Origin: Pollutimonas sp035515055
GTDB taxonomy: Bacteria > Pseudomonadota > Gammaproteobacteria > Burkholderiales > Burkholderiaceae_B
Reading direction: 5' to 3'
DNA: 64,000 nucleotides
Assembly (NCBI GenBank): GCA_035515055.1
Contig: DATJBV010000050.1
Location: forward strand, 43,189 to 107,188
Shown here: positions 24,513 through 33,238 of the stretch, piece by piece
Layout: every line of letters begins with the position of its first letter
Numbering within the stretch: the first letter of the stretch is position 1
Notes under the pieces: generated by a model
What the model saw: only the letters and a program-made list of their open reading frames with translations
What the model was told of the DNA's origin: nothing
The model's database searches: none
Translations under genes and position numbers: made by a program

Positions 24513-25885
24513 TGTGCACCCTTGGCCGCCAAGCCGTCGAGCAGTTGCTGGTGAATGCCGCCGAAGCTGCCGTTGCTCATGACGACGATGGCGTCTCCGG
24601 GGCGGGCCGCATCGCAAATGGCGTCGGTCATAGTGCCGAGATTATCGTAGCTGGAAGCGCGCGCGCCCAACGGCGCCAGTACATCCCGGGGGTTCCAGCC
24701 CAACGCATGCTTGCCCTCGGAGGCGCCATAACAAAAGCTCAGATCCGCATCGCGCAGCGCCTCGGGAAGCCGGGCCGCCATCGCGCCCAATTTCATCGTA
24801 TTCGAGCGAGGCTCGATGACGGCAAGAATACGGCTGTCTCCATTTCTTTTGCGCAAGCCCTGCAATGTAGTGGCGATGGCGGTGGGGTGGTGTGCGAAGT
24901 CGTCATATACCGCGATGCCGTCGACGGTACCGCGCAGTTCCATACGCCGCCGCACGCCGTCGAACGACGATAACGCCTCCGCGCCGACCTGGGGTGCCAC
25001 GCCCACATGCTCGGCCGCCGCCAGCGCCGCCAGCGCATTCATTTGATTATGTTTGCCGCTGAGCGTCCAACTGACTGTACCGGCAAGAGACCCATTGTGG
25101 AATACGCCAAAGTGCGAGGCGTCTTCGGCGGGATCGATGCACCACTGGCCGTTTTCGCCGAAGGTCTGTACCGGCGTCCAGCAGCCGCGCGCCAGCACCC
25201 TGCCGATTGCGTCGCAGTCCGAAGGGCATAGGATGCGGCCCTGGGACGGTATCGTGCGCACCAAGTGATGGAACTGTGTCTCGATGGCGGCAAGGTCGGG
25301 AAAGATGTCGGCGTGGTCGAATTCCAGATTATTGAGCACGGCCGTGCGCGGCCTGTAGTGGACGAACTTGGACCGTTTGTCGAAGAACGCCGTGTCGTAT
25401 TCGTCGGCTTCGATGACGAAGGTCTTTTGCGAGGGAGCGTGCCGGGCCGAGACGCCCAGATTGGACGCAATGCCGCCTATGAGGAAGTTGGGGGACTTGC
25501 CCGCGTACTCGAGTATCCATGCCAGCATGGAACTGGTGGTGGTCTTGCCATGGGTTCCCGCCACGGCCAGCACATGTTGACCGTCCAGCACGTGCTCACC
25601 CAGCCATTGCGGTCCCGATGTGTACGGGAGACCCTGGTCCAGTATGGCTTCCATTAGCGGGTTGCCGCGTGTAACGACATTGCCCACGATAAAAAGGTCG
25701 GGTGCCAGGCCTGTTTGGGCGGCGTCGAAACCTTCTATTAGGCGTATGCCCTGCTCTTGAAGTTGCGTGCTCATCGGCGGGTATACCCCCGCGTCGCACC
25801 CGGTGACCGTATGCCCGGCTGAGCGCGCGATAAGAGCCAGGCCGCCCATGAACGTCCCGCATATGCCCAGAATATGTAGATGCAT
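24509..25885 (-). CDS. mpl: UDP-N-acetylmuramate:L-alanyl-gamma-D-glutamyl-meso-diaminopimelate ligase
   Basis: Mpl recycles the tripeptide released from peptidoglycan by attaching it to UDP-MurNAc. The 458-residue product has Mur-ligase landmarks: HILGICGTFMGGLALIARSAGH at the N-terminus, the P-loop VAGTHGKTTTSSMLAWILE near residue 108, the central EADEYDTAFFDKRSKFVHYRP, NNLEFDHADIF, and YDDFAHHPTAI in the C-terminal domain. The start MHLHILG is standard. Divergent from the tlpA-like gene with a 97-bp gap; coupled downstream to yqiA. Confidence 0.96.
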   Translation of the reverse strand: MHLHILGICGTFMGGLALIARSAGHTVTGCDAGVYPPMSTQLQEQGIRLIEGFDAAQTGLAPDLFIVGNVVTRGNPLMEAILDQGLPYTSGPQWLGEHVLDGQHVLAVAGTHGKTTTSSMLAWILEYAGKSPNFLIGGIASNLGVSARHAPSQKTFVIEADEYDTAFFDKRSKFVHYRPRTAVLNNLEFDHADIFPDLAAIETQFHHLVRTIPSQGRILCPSDCDAIGRVLARGCWTPVQTFGENGQWCIDPAEDASHFGVFHNGSLAGTVSWTLSGKHNQMNALAALAAAEHVGVAPQVGAEALSSFDGVRRRMELRGTVDGIAVYDDFAHHPTAIATTLQGLRKRNGDSRILAVIEPRSNTMKLGAMAARLPEALRDADLSFCYGASEGKHALGWNPRDVLAPLGARASSYDNLGTMTDAICDAARPGDAIVVMSNGSFGGIHQQLLDGLAAKGAQ

Positions 25886-25982
25886 TGGTATCCTCCAATG
25901 GATATTGTAGTCAGTTCATCCGTTGCGCAAACACCCGGTGCTATCATCATTGCGCATACGATGGCTTTATGACGGAGTGAAC

Positions 25983-26504
25983 ATGAAACGGCGCGAACTT
26001 TTACGCCATGCGGCGCTTGGCGCCATAAGCGTCGCCTTATACGGCATGCTGCCGGTGCGGGCGGCTGCCGCGCGGGCATTGCCGGCGCATCCATTTTTCG
26101 GCAACAGTTTTCCCGATGTGACGGGCGCCGAGACAGGGCTGGATTCCTATTTGGGCAAGCCGCTGGTGCTTAACTTCTGGGCCACGTGGTGCGCCCCTTG
26201 TGTCAAAGAAATGCCGGACCTGGAGCTCTTGCACAAGAAGTATCCCGGCATACAGTTTTTAGGCCTTGCAGTCGATACAACGGTAAATGTCGAGAAATTC
26301 CTGAAAAAAATACCGGTCTCCTACCCGGTCCTTATCGCCGGGCACGGCGGGATCAAGCAAATGCGCGAACTGGGAAACAAGCAGGGCGGCCTGCCCTATA
26401 CGCTGGTATTCGACAAGCACGGACAAATCGCCCACGAAGTCCTTGGGCAGATAAAGCCGGCCGATCTCGAGCGTCAGTTACAGGGATTGGAAGCCTCACG
26501 TTAA
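25983..26504 (+). CDS. TlpA-like periplasmic thiol-disulfide oxidoreductase
   Basis: A 173-residue exported thioredoxin-fold protein. The N-terminus MKRRELLRHAALGAISVALYG looks like a twin-arginine or Sec signal, followed by an alanine-rich cleavage region near residue 33. The redox centre is FWATWCAPCVKEMPDLELLH near residue 65, and the cis-proline is in GGLPYTLVFDKHG. TlpA/ResA relatives reduce disulfides for cytochrome c or cuA assembly; none of those genes is adjacent, so the target is open. The start at 25983 is used because the upstream 20 codons do not look like a signal peptide. Confidence 0.88.
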   Translation: MKRRELLRHAALGAISVALYGMLPVRAAAARALPAHPFFGNSFPDVTGAETGLDSYLGKPLVLNFWATWCAPCVKEMPDLELLHKKYPGIQFLGLAVDTTVNVEKFLKKIPVSYPVLIAGHGGIKQMRELGNKQGGLPYTLVFDKHGQIAHEVLGQIKPADLERQLQGLEASR

Positions 26505-26561
26505 TGGACAAATATACCGTTTTAGCGTAAAAAGGCGGTCTATCTTCATGAAAAATCCGCA

Positions 26562-26996
26562 ATGGCGCAGCATATTCTTGTTTTGCATGGCCCCAATCTC
26601 AACTTGCTAGGTACCCGCGAGCCCGAGATCTACGGCCGGCATACCCTGATCGACATCAACCAGCGTTTGCACGAAGTGGCCGCCGAACACGCGGCCAGCT
26701 GTATTGCGTTTCAAAGCAATCATGAAGGCGAGCTGGTCGACCGGATACATGCCGGGCGTCAGGATGGAACGGATTTCATCATTATCAATGCCGCGGCTTA
26801 TACGCACACCAGCGTTGCGCTCCGAGACGCGCTGGCTGCTGTCAGTATCCCCTTCATCGAAGTACATCTTTCGAACGTGCACAAGCGGGAACCCTTTCGC
26901 CACCACTCCTTTTTGTCGGACGCGGCGCGCGGAGTGGTTGTGGGACTGGGAGCTTACGGGTATGAAGCCGCCTTGCGCTATGCTCTGGCAAATTAG
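26562..26996 (+). CDS. aroQ: 3-dehydroquinate dehydratase, type II
   Basis: Third step of the shikimate pathway, trans-dehydration of 3-dehydroquinate by a dodecameric flavodoxin-fold enzyme. The 144-residue product carries LVLHGPNLNLLGTREPEIYG with the active-site tyrosine, FQSNHEGELVDRIH, IINAAAYTHTSVALRDA and EVHLSNVHKREPFRHHS with the catalytic histidine. It sits ahead of accB-accC, an arrangement common in betaproteobacteria and some other Gram-negatives. Confidence 0.97.
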   Translation: MAQHILVLHGPNLNLLGTREPEIYGRHTLIDINQRLHEVAAEHAASCIAFQSNHEGELVDRIHAGRQDGTDFIIINAAAYTHTSVALRDALAAVSIPFIEVHLSNVHKREPFRHHSFLSDAARGVVVGLGAYGYEAALRYALAN

Positions 26997-27073
26997 GCGC
27001 AGTATCTCTTTTAACCTTTTACTATCGCGTTACTCTGAGCAACGGCTGCAGGGTAATGCCACGGGAAGTTCGT

Positions 27074-27511
27074 ATGGACCTAAGAAAACTCAAGACCTTG
27101 ATTGACCTCGTTGCTGAGTCCGGTATTGCCGAACTCGAGATCACCGAAGGCGAAGGCAAGGTCAGAATCGTCAAATTCTCCCAAACGGTCCAGCCGGTTG
27201 CCTATGCGCCGGAAGCGCCTGTGGCGGCACCTGCGGCGCCCGTGGCCGCCGCGCCCGCCGCGCCCGCTGCCCCAGTGGGCCATACCGTCAAGGCGCCCAT
27301 GGTCGGCACCTTTTATCGCGCCCCGAATCCAGGGGCGTCGCCTTTTGTGGAAGTCGGTCAGTCAGTGAAAGAGGGCGAGCCTCTGTGCATTATCGAAGCC
27401 ATGAAGCTCCTGAACGAGATCGAGGCCGATAAATCGGGTGTGATCAAAGAAATCCTGGTGGAAAATGGCGAACCGGTCGAGTACGGTCAACCCCTGTTTG
27501 TCATTGGGTAG
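27074..27511 (+). CDS. accB: Acetyl-CoA carboxylase biotin carboxyl carrier protein
   Basis: Carries the carboxybiotin between AccC and AccAD in the first step of fatty acid synthesis. The 145-residue product has an N-terminal MDLRKLKTLIDLVAESGIAELEI, a flexible Ala/Pro linker (near residues 50-72) and the biotinyl domain with the modified lysine in IIEAMKLLNEIEADKSG. The start at 27074 gives the canonical N-terminus. accC begins three bases after its stop region, so the two are one unit. Confidence 0.97.
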   Translation: MDLRKLKTLIDLVAESGIAELEITEGEGKVRIVKFSQTVQPVAYAPEAPVAAPAAPVAAAPAAPAAPVGHTVKAPMVGTFYRAPNPGASPFVEVGQSVKEGEPLCIIEAMKLLNEIEADKSGVIKEILVENGEPVEYGQPLFVIG

Positions 27512-27514
27512 GCC

Positions 27515-28861
27515 ATGTTCGAGAAAATCCTAATCGCCAATCGTGGCGAAATCGCCCTGCGCATACAGCGGGCCTGCCGCGAACTGGGCATCAAGACCGT
27601 AGTGGTTCACTCGGAAGCCGACCGCGACGCCAAGTACGTGCGTCTGGCGGACGAATCCGTGTGTATCGGCCCGGCATCTCCGCGCGACAGCTACCTCAAT
27701 ATGCCCGCCATCATTTCGGCGGCTGAAGTCACCGATTCGGAAGCCATCCACCCCGGCTATGGCTTTCTTGCCGAAAATGCCGACTTCGCCGACCGTGTCG
27801 AGAAGAGCGGCTTCGTCTTCATCGGGCCTCGTCCAGAATCCATACGGTTGATGGGCGATAAAGTCAGCGCCAAACGAGCCATGATCGAGGCGGGCGTGCC
27901 GGTGGTTCCAGGTTCGGAAGGCGCGCTGCCGGACGATCCCAAGGAAATCCAGCGCATTGCCCGTGAAGTCGGCTATCCCGTGATCATCAAGGCGGCTGGG
28001 GGCGGGGGCGGGCGCGGCATGCGCGTCGTATACACCGAAGCCGCTCTTTTGAATGCCGTCACCATGACGCGCTCCGAGGCCGGCGCCGCTTTCAACAACT
28101 CCGAAGTCTACATGGAGAAGTTCCTCGAGAATCCGCGCCATATCGAGATCCAGGTGCTTGCCGACGGCGTGCGCAATGCGGTCTGGCTGGGCGAGCGCGA
28201 TTGCTCGATGCAGCGGCGCCATCAGAAGGTCATCGAGGAAGCGCCGGCTCCCGGAATCGCGCGGCGTCTCATCGAGCGCATAGGCGATCGTTGCGCAGAG
28301 GCTTGTCGCAAGATCAATTATCGGGGGGCGGGGACTTTCGAATTTCTTTACGAGAACGGCGAGTTCTTCTTCATTGAAATGAACACCCGCATCCAGGTCG
28401 AGCACACCGTGACCGAAATGGTTACGGGCATAGACTTGGTGCAGCAGCAAATCCTGATCGCAGCCGGCGAGAAGTTCACGTTGCGCCAGCGCGACGTACA
28501 GATCAAGGGACATGCTATCGAATGCCGGATCAATGCCGAGGATCCGTTCAAGTTCACGCCCAGCCCAGGGCGTATTACGAATTGGCATTCGCCCGGAGGC
28601 CCCGGGGTTCGCATGGATTCGCACGTGTTCAGCGGCTACATGGTTCCACCCAACTATGATTCGATGATCGCCAAGCTGATTACGTATGGCGATACGCGCA
28701 AGCAAGCGATTGCCCGAATGGTAATTGCCTTATCCGAAATGGCGGTGGAAGGTGTGCTCACCAACATACCGCTGCATCGCGAGCTTATGCAGGATGCTCG
28801 CTTCGTCGAAGGCGGCACCAGCATTCACTATCTCGAGCACAAATTGTCCCAACGCCCTTAG
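27515..28861 (+). CDS. accC: Acetyl-CoA carboxylase biotin carboxylase subunit
   Basis: ATP-grasp enzyme that carboxylates the biotin on AccB. The 448-residue product is standard length with MFEKILIANRGEIALRIQRACRELG, EAIHPGYGFLAENADFA, the flexible KAAGGGGGRGMRVV loop near residue 160, ERDCSMQRRHQKVIEEAPAP, and EMNTRIQVEHTVTEMVTGIDLV. A clear hairpin terminator follows at 28884. Confidence 0.98.
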   Translation: MFEKILIANRGEIALRIQRACRELGIKTVVVHSEADRDAKYVRLADESVCIGPASPRDSYLNMPAIISAAEVTDSEAIHPGYGFLAENADFADRVEKSGFVFIGPRPESIRLMGDKVSAKRAMIEAGVPVVPGSEGALPDDPKEIQRIAREVGYPVIIKAAGGGGGRGMRVVYTEAALLNAVTMTRSEAGAAFNNSEVYMEKFLENPRHIEIQVLADGVRNAVWLGERDCSMQRRHQKVIEEAPAPGIARRLIERIGDRCAEACRKINYRGAGTFEFLYENGEFFFIEMNTRIQVEHTVTEMVTGIDLVQQQILIAAGEKFTLRQRDVQIKGHAIECRINAEDPFKFTPSPGRITNWHSPGGPGVRMDSHVFSGYMVPPNYDSMIAKLITYGDTRKQAIARMVIALSEMAVEGVLTNIPLHRELMQDARFVEGGTSIHYLEHKLSQRP

Positions 28862-28883
28862 GTTGCGGGGCTGAAGGATAGGC

Positions 28884-28908
28884 AAACGGGGGCATAAGCC
28901 CCTGTTTT
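28884..28908 (+). terminator. Rho-independent terminator after accC
   Basis: AAACGGGGGC pairs with GCCCCTGTTT around the loop ATAA (one G-T pair), continuing into TTTTCAATTT. It lies between accC and prmA and probably marks the end of the aroQ-accBC transcript, though prmA could receive read-through. Confidence 0.75.
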
Positions 28909-28927
28909 CAATTTACGGAAAAATACT

Positions 28928-29860
28928 ATGCGCGAACTTGTACTGATTTGCCCGGAAGCGCAGGCAGAGTCGTTGTCGGATGCGCTGCTCGACGCCGGCG
29001 TCCTGTCCGTCTCTGTCGAAGACGCCGACGGCGATACGGATGCTGAGACGCCGTTGTTCGGCGAGCCGGGCATGGAGCCGCAGGCGCATGCCTGGAACCG
29101 CAATCGTGTCGTTGCGCTGCTGCCCGACGGCCTGGACCCGCGCCAGTTGCTCGAGCAATTGCGCGAGTCCGGCGTAGCCGACTATTCCGACGATACATGG
29201 TCGTTGCGCGACGTGCCCGACGCGGATTGGGTGCGCCTGACACAATCCCAGTTCGGCCCCATACACGTAGGAGGCCGCATCTGGATCGTCCCCAGCTGGC
29301 ATCGCGACGACCCGGACGTACCGCCTGTTGCGGAACGAAGCGCCGCCGAACCCGATGCCGCCGTACATATACAGCTTGATCCCGGCCTGGCGTTCGGGAC
29401 GGGCAGCCATCCCACCACCCACTTGTGCCTGGAGTGGCTGGCGGACAACCTCGATGCGGACGAAACCCTGCTGGATTACGGCTGCGGCTCCGGCATTCTG
29501 GCAATTGCCGCAAAAATGCTCGGTGCGCGCGACGTTCACGCCGTCGACATCGACGATCAGGCAGTGCAGTCAACCCGCTACAATGCCGATGTAAATGCTG
29601 TCCAGGTCCGTGCCATGCTGCCGGATGAGCTCCAGGCCGGACAGTACTCGGTGGTGGTTGCCAATATTTTGACCAATCCCCTCAAGGTGCTGGCCCCGAT
29701 GCTAGCCAACCGAGTGCAAGCCGGTGGGCGCCTGGTCCTGTCAGGCATATTGGAACGGCAGGCCGACGAAGTCATTCAGGCGTACGCGCCTTTTATTGCC
29801 ATGGACGTTTGGCGCACTAGAGAAGGGTGGGTTTGCCTGCACGGCCGGCGTGCAGCCTGA
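28928..29860 (+). CDS. prmA: Ribosomal protein L11 methyltransferase
   Basis: Transfers methyl groups from S-adenosylmethionine to lysines and the N-terminus of L11. The 310-residue product has the N-terminal substrate domain (starts MRELVLICPEAQAESLSDAL) and a Rossmann methyltransferase domain with QLDPGLAFGTGSHPTTHLCLEWL, LLDYGCGSGILAIAAKMLGA near residue 178 and VVANILTNPL, the conserved NIL-N motif. It follows accC, the known neighbourhood of prmA in this class. Confidence 0.96.
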   Translation: MRELVLICPEAQAESLSDALLDAGVLSVSVEDADGDTDAETPLFGEPGMEPQAHAWNRNRVVALLPDGLDPRQLLEQLRESGVADYSDDTWSLRDVPDADWVRLTQSQFGPIHVGGRIWIVPSWHRDDPDVPPVAERSAAEPDAAVHIQLDPGLAFGTGSHPTTHLCLEWLADNLDADETLLDYGCGSGILAIAAKMLGARDVHAVDIDDQAVQSTRYNADVNAVQVRAMLPDELQAGQYSVVVANILTNPLKVLAPMLANRVQAGGRLVLSGILERQADEVIQAYAPFIAMDVWRTREGWVCLHGRRAA

Positions 29861-29884
29861 CGAGCGAACGACTTTCCAACGCAT

Positions 29885-30967
29885 ATGGATCTGACCACGC
29901 GGTGCCCGCAATGCGGCACGACTTTTTCAGCGCCCCTTTCGCAATTGCAATTGCGCAAGGGCTATGTCCGTTGCGTCAATTGCTCGTACATTTTCGACGG
30001 TTACGAGGCCGTCGTTCCCGCCGATGAAACGGCCGCCGGGGCGGCCTCGACACCTGCCGCGACTACAACGTCGCCTGCGCAACCCGCAGCGCCTCCTGTG
30101 CCCGCTGTGCCAACGTCGCGTACCGAACCAACGGTTTCGCTGCCTGCGGAGGTCGCGCCGACGCCTGTGGCATCGACGCTTGCGGCGCCGAACCCTGCGG
30201 CGCCGGCCATGCCTAGCGTCGTCCGACACCGGCAGCCGCCAACGCGTTCCGCTGAAAAGCCCGCGCCTACGTTCGTCATTCCGCGAGCCCCGGCCGCAGC
30301 CCCCGCGGGGCGTCAAGACCCGGTCTTCAAGATACCCGAATCCAGTCAAACTTCACCCGAGCCCAGCCGCCCCGGCAGCATCTACGTCGAACCGCGCCGC
30401 GCTGCGCCCAGGCCGCGGGAACACGAACCAGATCAGATTTTCGCCGCGCGCGCCCCAGGCGTTCATGCGGCGGTCAAGGTATTCTGGAGCGTGCTTATTG
30501 CGGCTGGCCTGTTACTGCTGGCCGCCCAATTGGTCTACGTATATCGGGCCCAGATCGCGAATTCCTTTCCGGCATCGCGCCCGATGCTGGAACGGGCGTG
30601 CGTTCCGCTGCGCTGTACCATTGCGTATTCCCGGCGGATCGATCTTATTTCAATAACCAGCTCATCGCTTCGGGCATCGGGTGCGCCGAATGCGGCAAGT
30701 ACCGAGTCCGCAACGGCGCCCATGACGCTGCAGCTGACAATGCGCAATAATCACGACAAGCCGCAGGAATGGCCCACGCTGGTATTGGACCTGACCGACT
30801 TCTCTGGCACCCTGGTTGCCCGCAAGAATCTAGGCCCGGGCATGTATCTGCCGCCGGAGTTGTCGCGGCGGCCATTCGAGGCGCGAAGCGAGGTAACCGT
30901 CTCCTTGCCTCTTACCCTTAATGATCTCAAGATCAACGGGTATCAAATAGACAAATTTTTTCCATAA
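29885..30967 (+). CDS. Zinc-ribbon membrane protein with DUF3426
   Basis: A 360-residue protein of unknown function. Residues 1-36 form a zinc ribbon (CPQCGTTF ... CVNCSYIFDG) of the MJ0042/Zn-ribbon kind; residues 45-170 are a low-complexity Ala/Pro/Thr linker; one membrane helix (VKVFWSVLIAAGLLLLAAQLVYVY, near 198-221) follows; and a DUF3426 domain fills the C-terminus, with MTLQLTMRNNHDKPQEWPTLVLDLTD. The layout implies a cytoplasmic zinc finger and an extracytoplasmic domain. It is regularly found after prmA in betaproteobacteria. Confidence 0.85.
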   Translation: MDLTTRCPQCGTTFSAPLSQLQLRKGYVRCVNCSYIFDGYEAVVPADETAAGAASTPAATTTSPAQPAAPPVPAVPTSRTEPTVSLPAEVAPTPVASTLAAPNPAAPAMPSVVRHRQPPTRSAEKPAPTFVIPRAPAAAPAGRQDPVFKIPESSQTSPEPSRPGSIYVEPRRAAPRPREHEPDQIFAARAPGVHAAVKVFWSVLIAAGLLLLAAQLVYVYRAQIANSFPASRPMLERACVPLRCTIAYSRRIDLISITSSSLRASGAPNAASTESATAPMTLQLTMRNNHDKPQEWPTLVLDLTDFSGTLVARKNLGPGMYLPPELSRRPFEARSEVTVSLPLTLNDLKINGYQIDKFFP

Positions 30968-30975
30968 GGTAAGCA

Positions 30976-31917
30976 ATGTCTGACAAGGTTTTGATTTGCG
31001 GCTCGGTGGCATTCGACACCATCACCGTGTTCGAGGGCCATTTCAAGGATCATATCCTGGCCGATAATATCCAGTCGCTAAGCGTCTCGTTTTTCGTTCC
31101 CAGCATGCGCAAGGAATACGGCGGATGCGCGGGCAACATTGCATACAACCTGCGGTTGCTGGGCGGCAGTCCCGTGCCTGTGGGCACGGTGGGAGCCGAC
31201 GCGACCGACTACCTGGTCTATATGCAGCAATTGGGAATCGACACGAGCATGATCCGTGTGCTGCCCGATATGTATACGCCGCAGTGCTTTATTACGACAG
31301 ACCTCGACAACAACCAGATCGCCTCGTTTCATCCGGGCGCCATGACGCAATCGGCCGACAACGACCTGACCGGGCGCCCCGCCGCCTGGGCGATTGTCGC
31401 CCCCGATGCAAAAGAGGGGATGTTTGCCCACGCCAGGCGGCTGCACGCACAGCGTATCCCCTTTGTCTTCGATCTTGGGCAGGCAATGCCGTTATTTTCG
31501 GGTGATGACATTATTGAAATGCTGGCGATGGCCCAGATATTGACTGCAAACGATTACGAGGCAAGCGTTGTTGTACAGCGCACCGGGCGCAGCATGCAGG
31601 AAATCGCGAAGTCCATGCAGGCAGTGGTGGTGACTCGTGGTGCCGACGGCGCCACGCTGTACGCCGATGGCACCGAAACCCATATCGATGCCATTGAAGT
31701 GGAACATGTGGTCGACCCAACCGGCTGCGGCGATGCGCATCGGGCGGGGCTGTTGTATGGCCTTACTCAGGGCTGGCCTCTGGTCGACGCGTGCCGCTTG
31801 GCGAACGTGATGGGTAGCTTTAAAATTGGAACACGCGGTCCACAGAACCACCGCCCTTCCAGGCAGGAAATCAGTGCCAGCCTCTCCAGACATTATGGTC
31901 TGGCTTTGCTGGACTAG
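30976..31917 (+). CDS. PfkB-family carbohydrate/nucleoside kinase
   Basis: A 313-residue ribokinase-fold kinase. Seen: VLICGSVAFDTITVFEGHF at the start, EYGGCAGNIAYNLRLLGG with the first PfkB signature and GTVGADATDYL, and the C-terminal DPTGCGDAHRAGLLYGLTQGW, where the usual anion-hole G-x-G-D is TGCGDA. The overall pattern resembles proteins annotated adenosine kinase in proteobacteria. Substrate cannot be decided from sequence; adenosine or another nucleoside/sugar is plausible. Eight bases separate it from the preceding gene. Confidence 0.85.
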   Translation: MSDKVLICGSVAFDTITVFEGHFKDHILADNIQSLSVSFFVPSMRKEYGGCAGNIAYNLRLLGGSPVPVGTVGADATDYLVYMQQLGIDTSMIRVLPDMYTPQCFITTDLDNNQIASFHPGAMTQSADNDLTGRPAAWAIVAPDAKEGMFAHARRLHAQRIPFVFDLGQAMPLFSGDDIIEMLAMAQILTANDYEASVVVQRTGRSMQEIAKSMQAVVVTRGADGATLYADGTETHIDAIEVEHVVDPTGCGDAHRAGLLYGLTQGWPLVDACRLANVMGSFKIGTRGPQNHRPSRQEISASLSRHYGLALLD

Positions 31918-31971
31918 TTCGCAGGTTCGCAGCGCCGCGTATTTGCGGCTGCTGTCCTAAAGGAGTCTTTC

Positions 31972-32472
31972 ATGAATACTATCTCTACACGCCAAGCGGG
32001 CCGCGCGCCGGTGCGCCTGCTTGCCGCAACGGCGCTCGCCGCATCGCTGGCCATACTGGCCGGTTGCGCCAACGATACCGCGTCAAGCTCTGTCTACAAC
32101 TACGGTCAGGCCCAACGTGAACAAATCGTGCGGCTCGGCACAGTGGAGTCGGTACGCAATGTCACGATCCAGAACGACCGCTCCAGTGGCGCGGGCGTGC
32201 TGGCTGGCGGCGCACTGGGCGGTGTGGCGGGCAGTTCAATCGGAGGCGGCCGTGGCAACATACTTGCCACCATAGGCGGTGGCATTTTGGGCGCCGTAGC
32301 GGGTAATGCCGTCGAAAATCAAACGGGCAAGACCAAAGGCCTTGAAATCACCGTCCGTCTGGATAATGGTGAAACCCGCGTCATTGCTCAGGCCGACGAC
32401 GTGCCTCTTAGCGTCGGGCAGCGGGTTCGATTGATCAGCGGTGGCGGACCTACGCGCGTAGCGCCAATGTAA
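31972..32472 (+). CDS. Glycine-zipper outer-membrane lipoprotein (SlyB/Pcp-like)
   Basis: A 166-residue lipoprotein. Signal peptide with LLAATALAASLAILAGC, lipobox cysteine at residue 32. The middle contains a glycine-zipper double-hairpin (GVLAGGALGGVAGSSIGGGRGN and LATIGGGILGAVAGNAVE), and the end has a small beta domain (LEITVRLDNGETRVIAQADD). SlyB-type proteins sit in the outer membrane, respond to envelope stress and affect its integrity. A strong bidirectional terminator follows directly. Confidence 0.9.
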   Translation: MNTISTRQAGRAPVRLLAATALAASLAILAGCANDTASSSVYNYGQAQREQIVRLGTVESVRNVTIQNDRSSGAGVLAGGALGGVAGSSIGGGRGNILATIGGGILGAVAGNAVENQTGKTKGLEITVRLDNGETRVIAQADDVPLSVGQRVRLISGGGPTRVAPM

Positions 32473-32475
32473 AGA

Positions 32476-32504
32476 CAAGACGCCCGCAGTTTGCGGGCGT
32501 CTTG
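32476..32504. terminator. Bidirectional terminator between slyB-like and yggT
   Basis: CAAGACGCCCGCA pairs perfectly with TGCGGGCGTCTTG across a three-base loop. The stem is 13 bp and sits between two convergent genes (stops at 32472 and 32519), so it can serve both; the T tracts are short. Confidence 0.75.
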
Positions 32505-32518
32505 GTATTGAGCCTAGC

Positions 32519-33082
32519 CTAGATGCCGAATAAAGAGTAGGTAAGTCGCTGAAGCACCATCATGGCCACTTGAGCCAATACCAGCAACACCAACGGCGAT
32601 AAATCCAGGCCGCCCAGATTAGGCAAAATGCGCCGGATCGGATCCAGAAGCGGCGCTGTAAGCGTTCGCAGCACGGGCATGACAGGTGCCAGCGGGTTCA
32701 CCCACGATAAAATCGCCTGTATTAACGTAAGCCACAGTATTACGTTGAATGTCCATTTCAATACCGTCAGCAACGCGGTGACCAGCGCCCTTGGCAGACT
32801 CTCGAGCGGAGGCGCCTGCCCAGTAACGACCAGCCACGTTAATAACAGAAACGCCAATGCAGTAAGCCAACTGCCGATAATGCTGGGCCAGTCGATGCGA
32901 TTGCCGGGCGCGACGATTTTGCGTATGGGGCCGACCAGCCATTCAGTGGTCCGCAACACCGCTTGTGAATAAGGATTGAAAGGGTGCAGGCGTATTGCGT
33001 ATATCCAGGCCCGGATAATCAGGGCGATTCCGAACAGGGAAAATAGGATATTGATGATGAACTGCAGGACGTCGCTGAACAT
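32519..33082 (-). CDS. YggT family membrane protein
   Basis: A 187-residue integral membrane protein with two YGGT repeats: FIINILFSLFGIALIIRAWIYAIRLHPFNPYSQAVLRTTEWLVGPIRKIV at residues 7-57 and a second copy with WTFNVILWLTLIQAILSWVNPLAPVMPVLRTLTAPLLDPIRRILPN. Each copy is a helix pair followed by the NP ... L/T-P-L/I-R pattern. Function is unclear; homologues are linked to osmotic tolerance and to cell division or photosystem assembly in chloroplast relatives. Stands alone between two terminators. Confidence 0.92.
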   Translation of the reverse strand: MFSDVLQFIINILFSLFGIALIIRAWIYAIRLHPFNPYSQAVLRTTEWLVGPIRKIVAPGNRIDWPSIIGSWLTALAFLLLTWLVVTGQAPPLESLPRALVTALLTVLKWTFNVILWLTLIQAILSWVNPLAPVMPVLRTLTAPLLDPIRRILPNLGGLDLSPLVLLVLAQVAMMVLQRLTYSLFGI

Positions 33083-33160
33083 GGGCGGCTACACAAGGGT
33101 TGCGAAGCGCCATTGTCGCATGAGAGCAAGAGGTGGGAAAGCAGTGTGATCCCGCAAATA

Positions 33161-33187
33161 AAAACCGCCCGGCGTTGCCAGGCGGTT
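33161..33187 (-). terminator. Rho-independent terminator after the H1-like gene
   Basis: On the minus strand AACCGCCTGGC pairs with GCCGGGCGGTT around AAC, with one mismatch, and ends in TTTTTATTT. It lies about 50 bp downstream of the stop of the H1-like gene. Confidence 0.8.
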
Positions 33188-33238
33188 CAGCATGCGCAGG
33201 GCGCGCGATCCAGGAAAACGCGACCCTGGCCCCGGCGC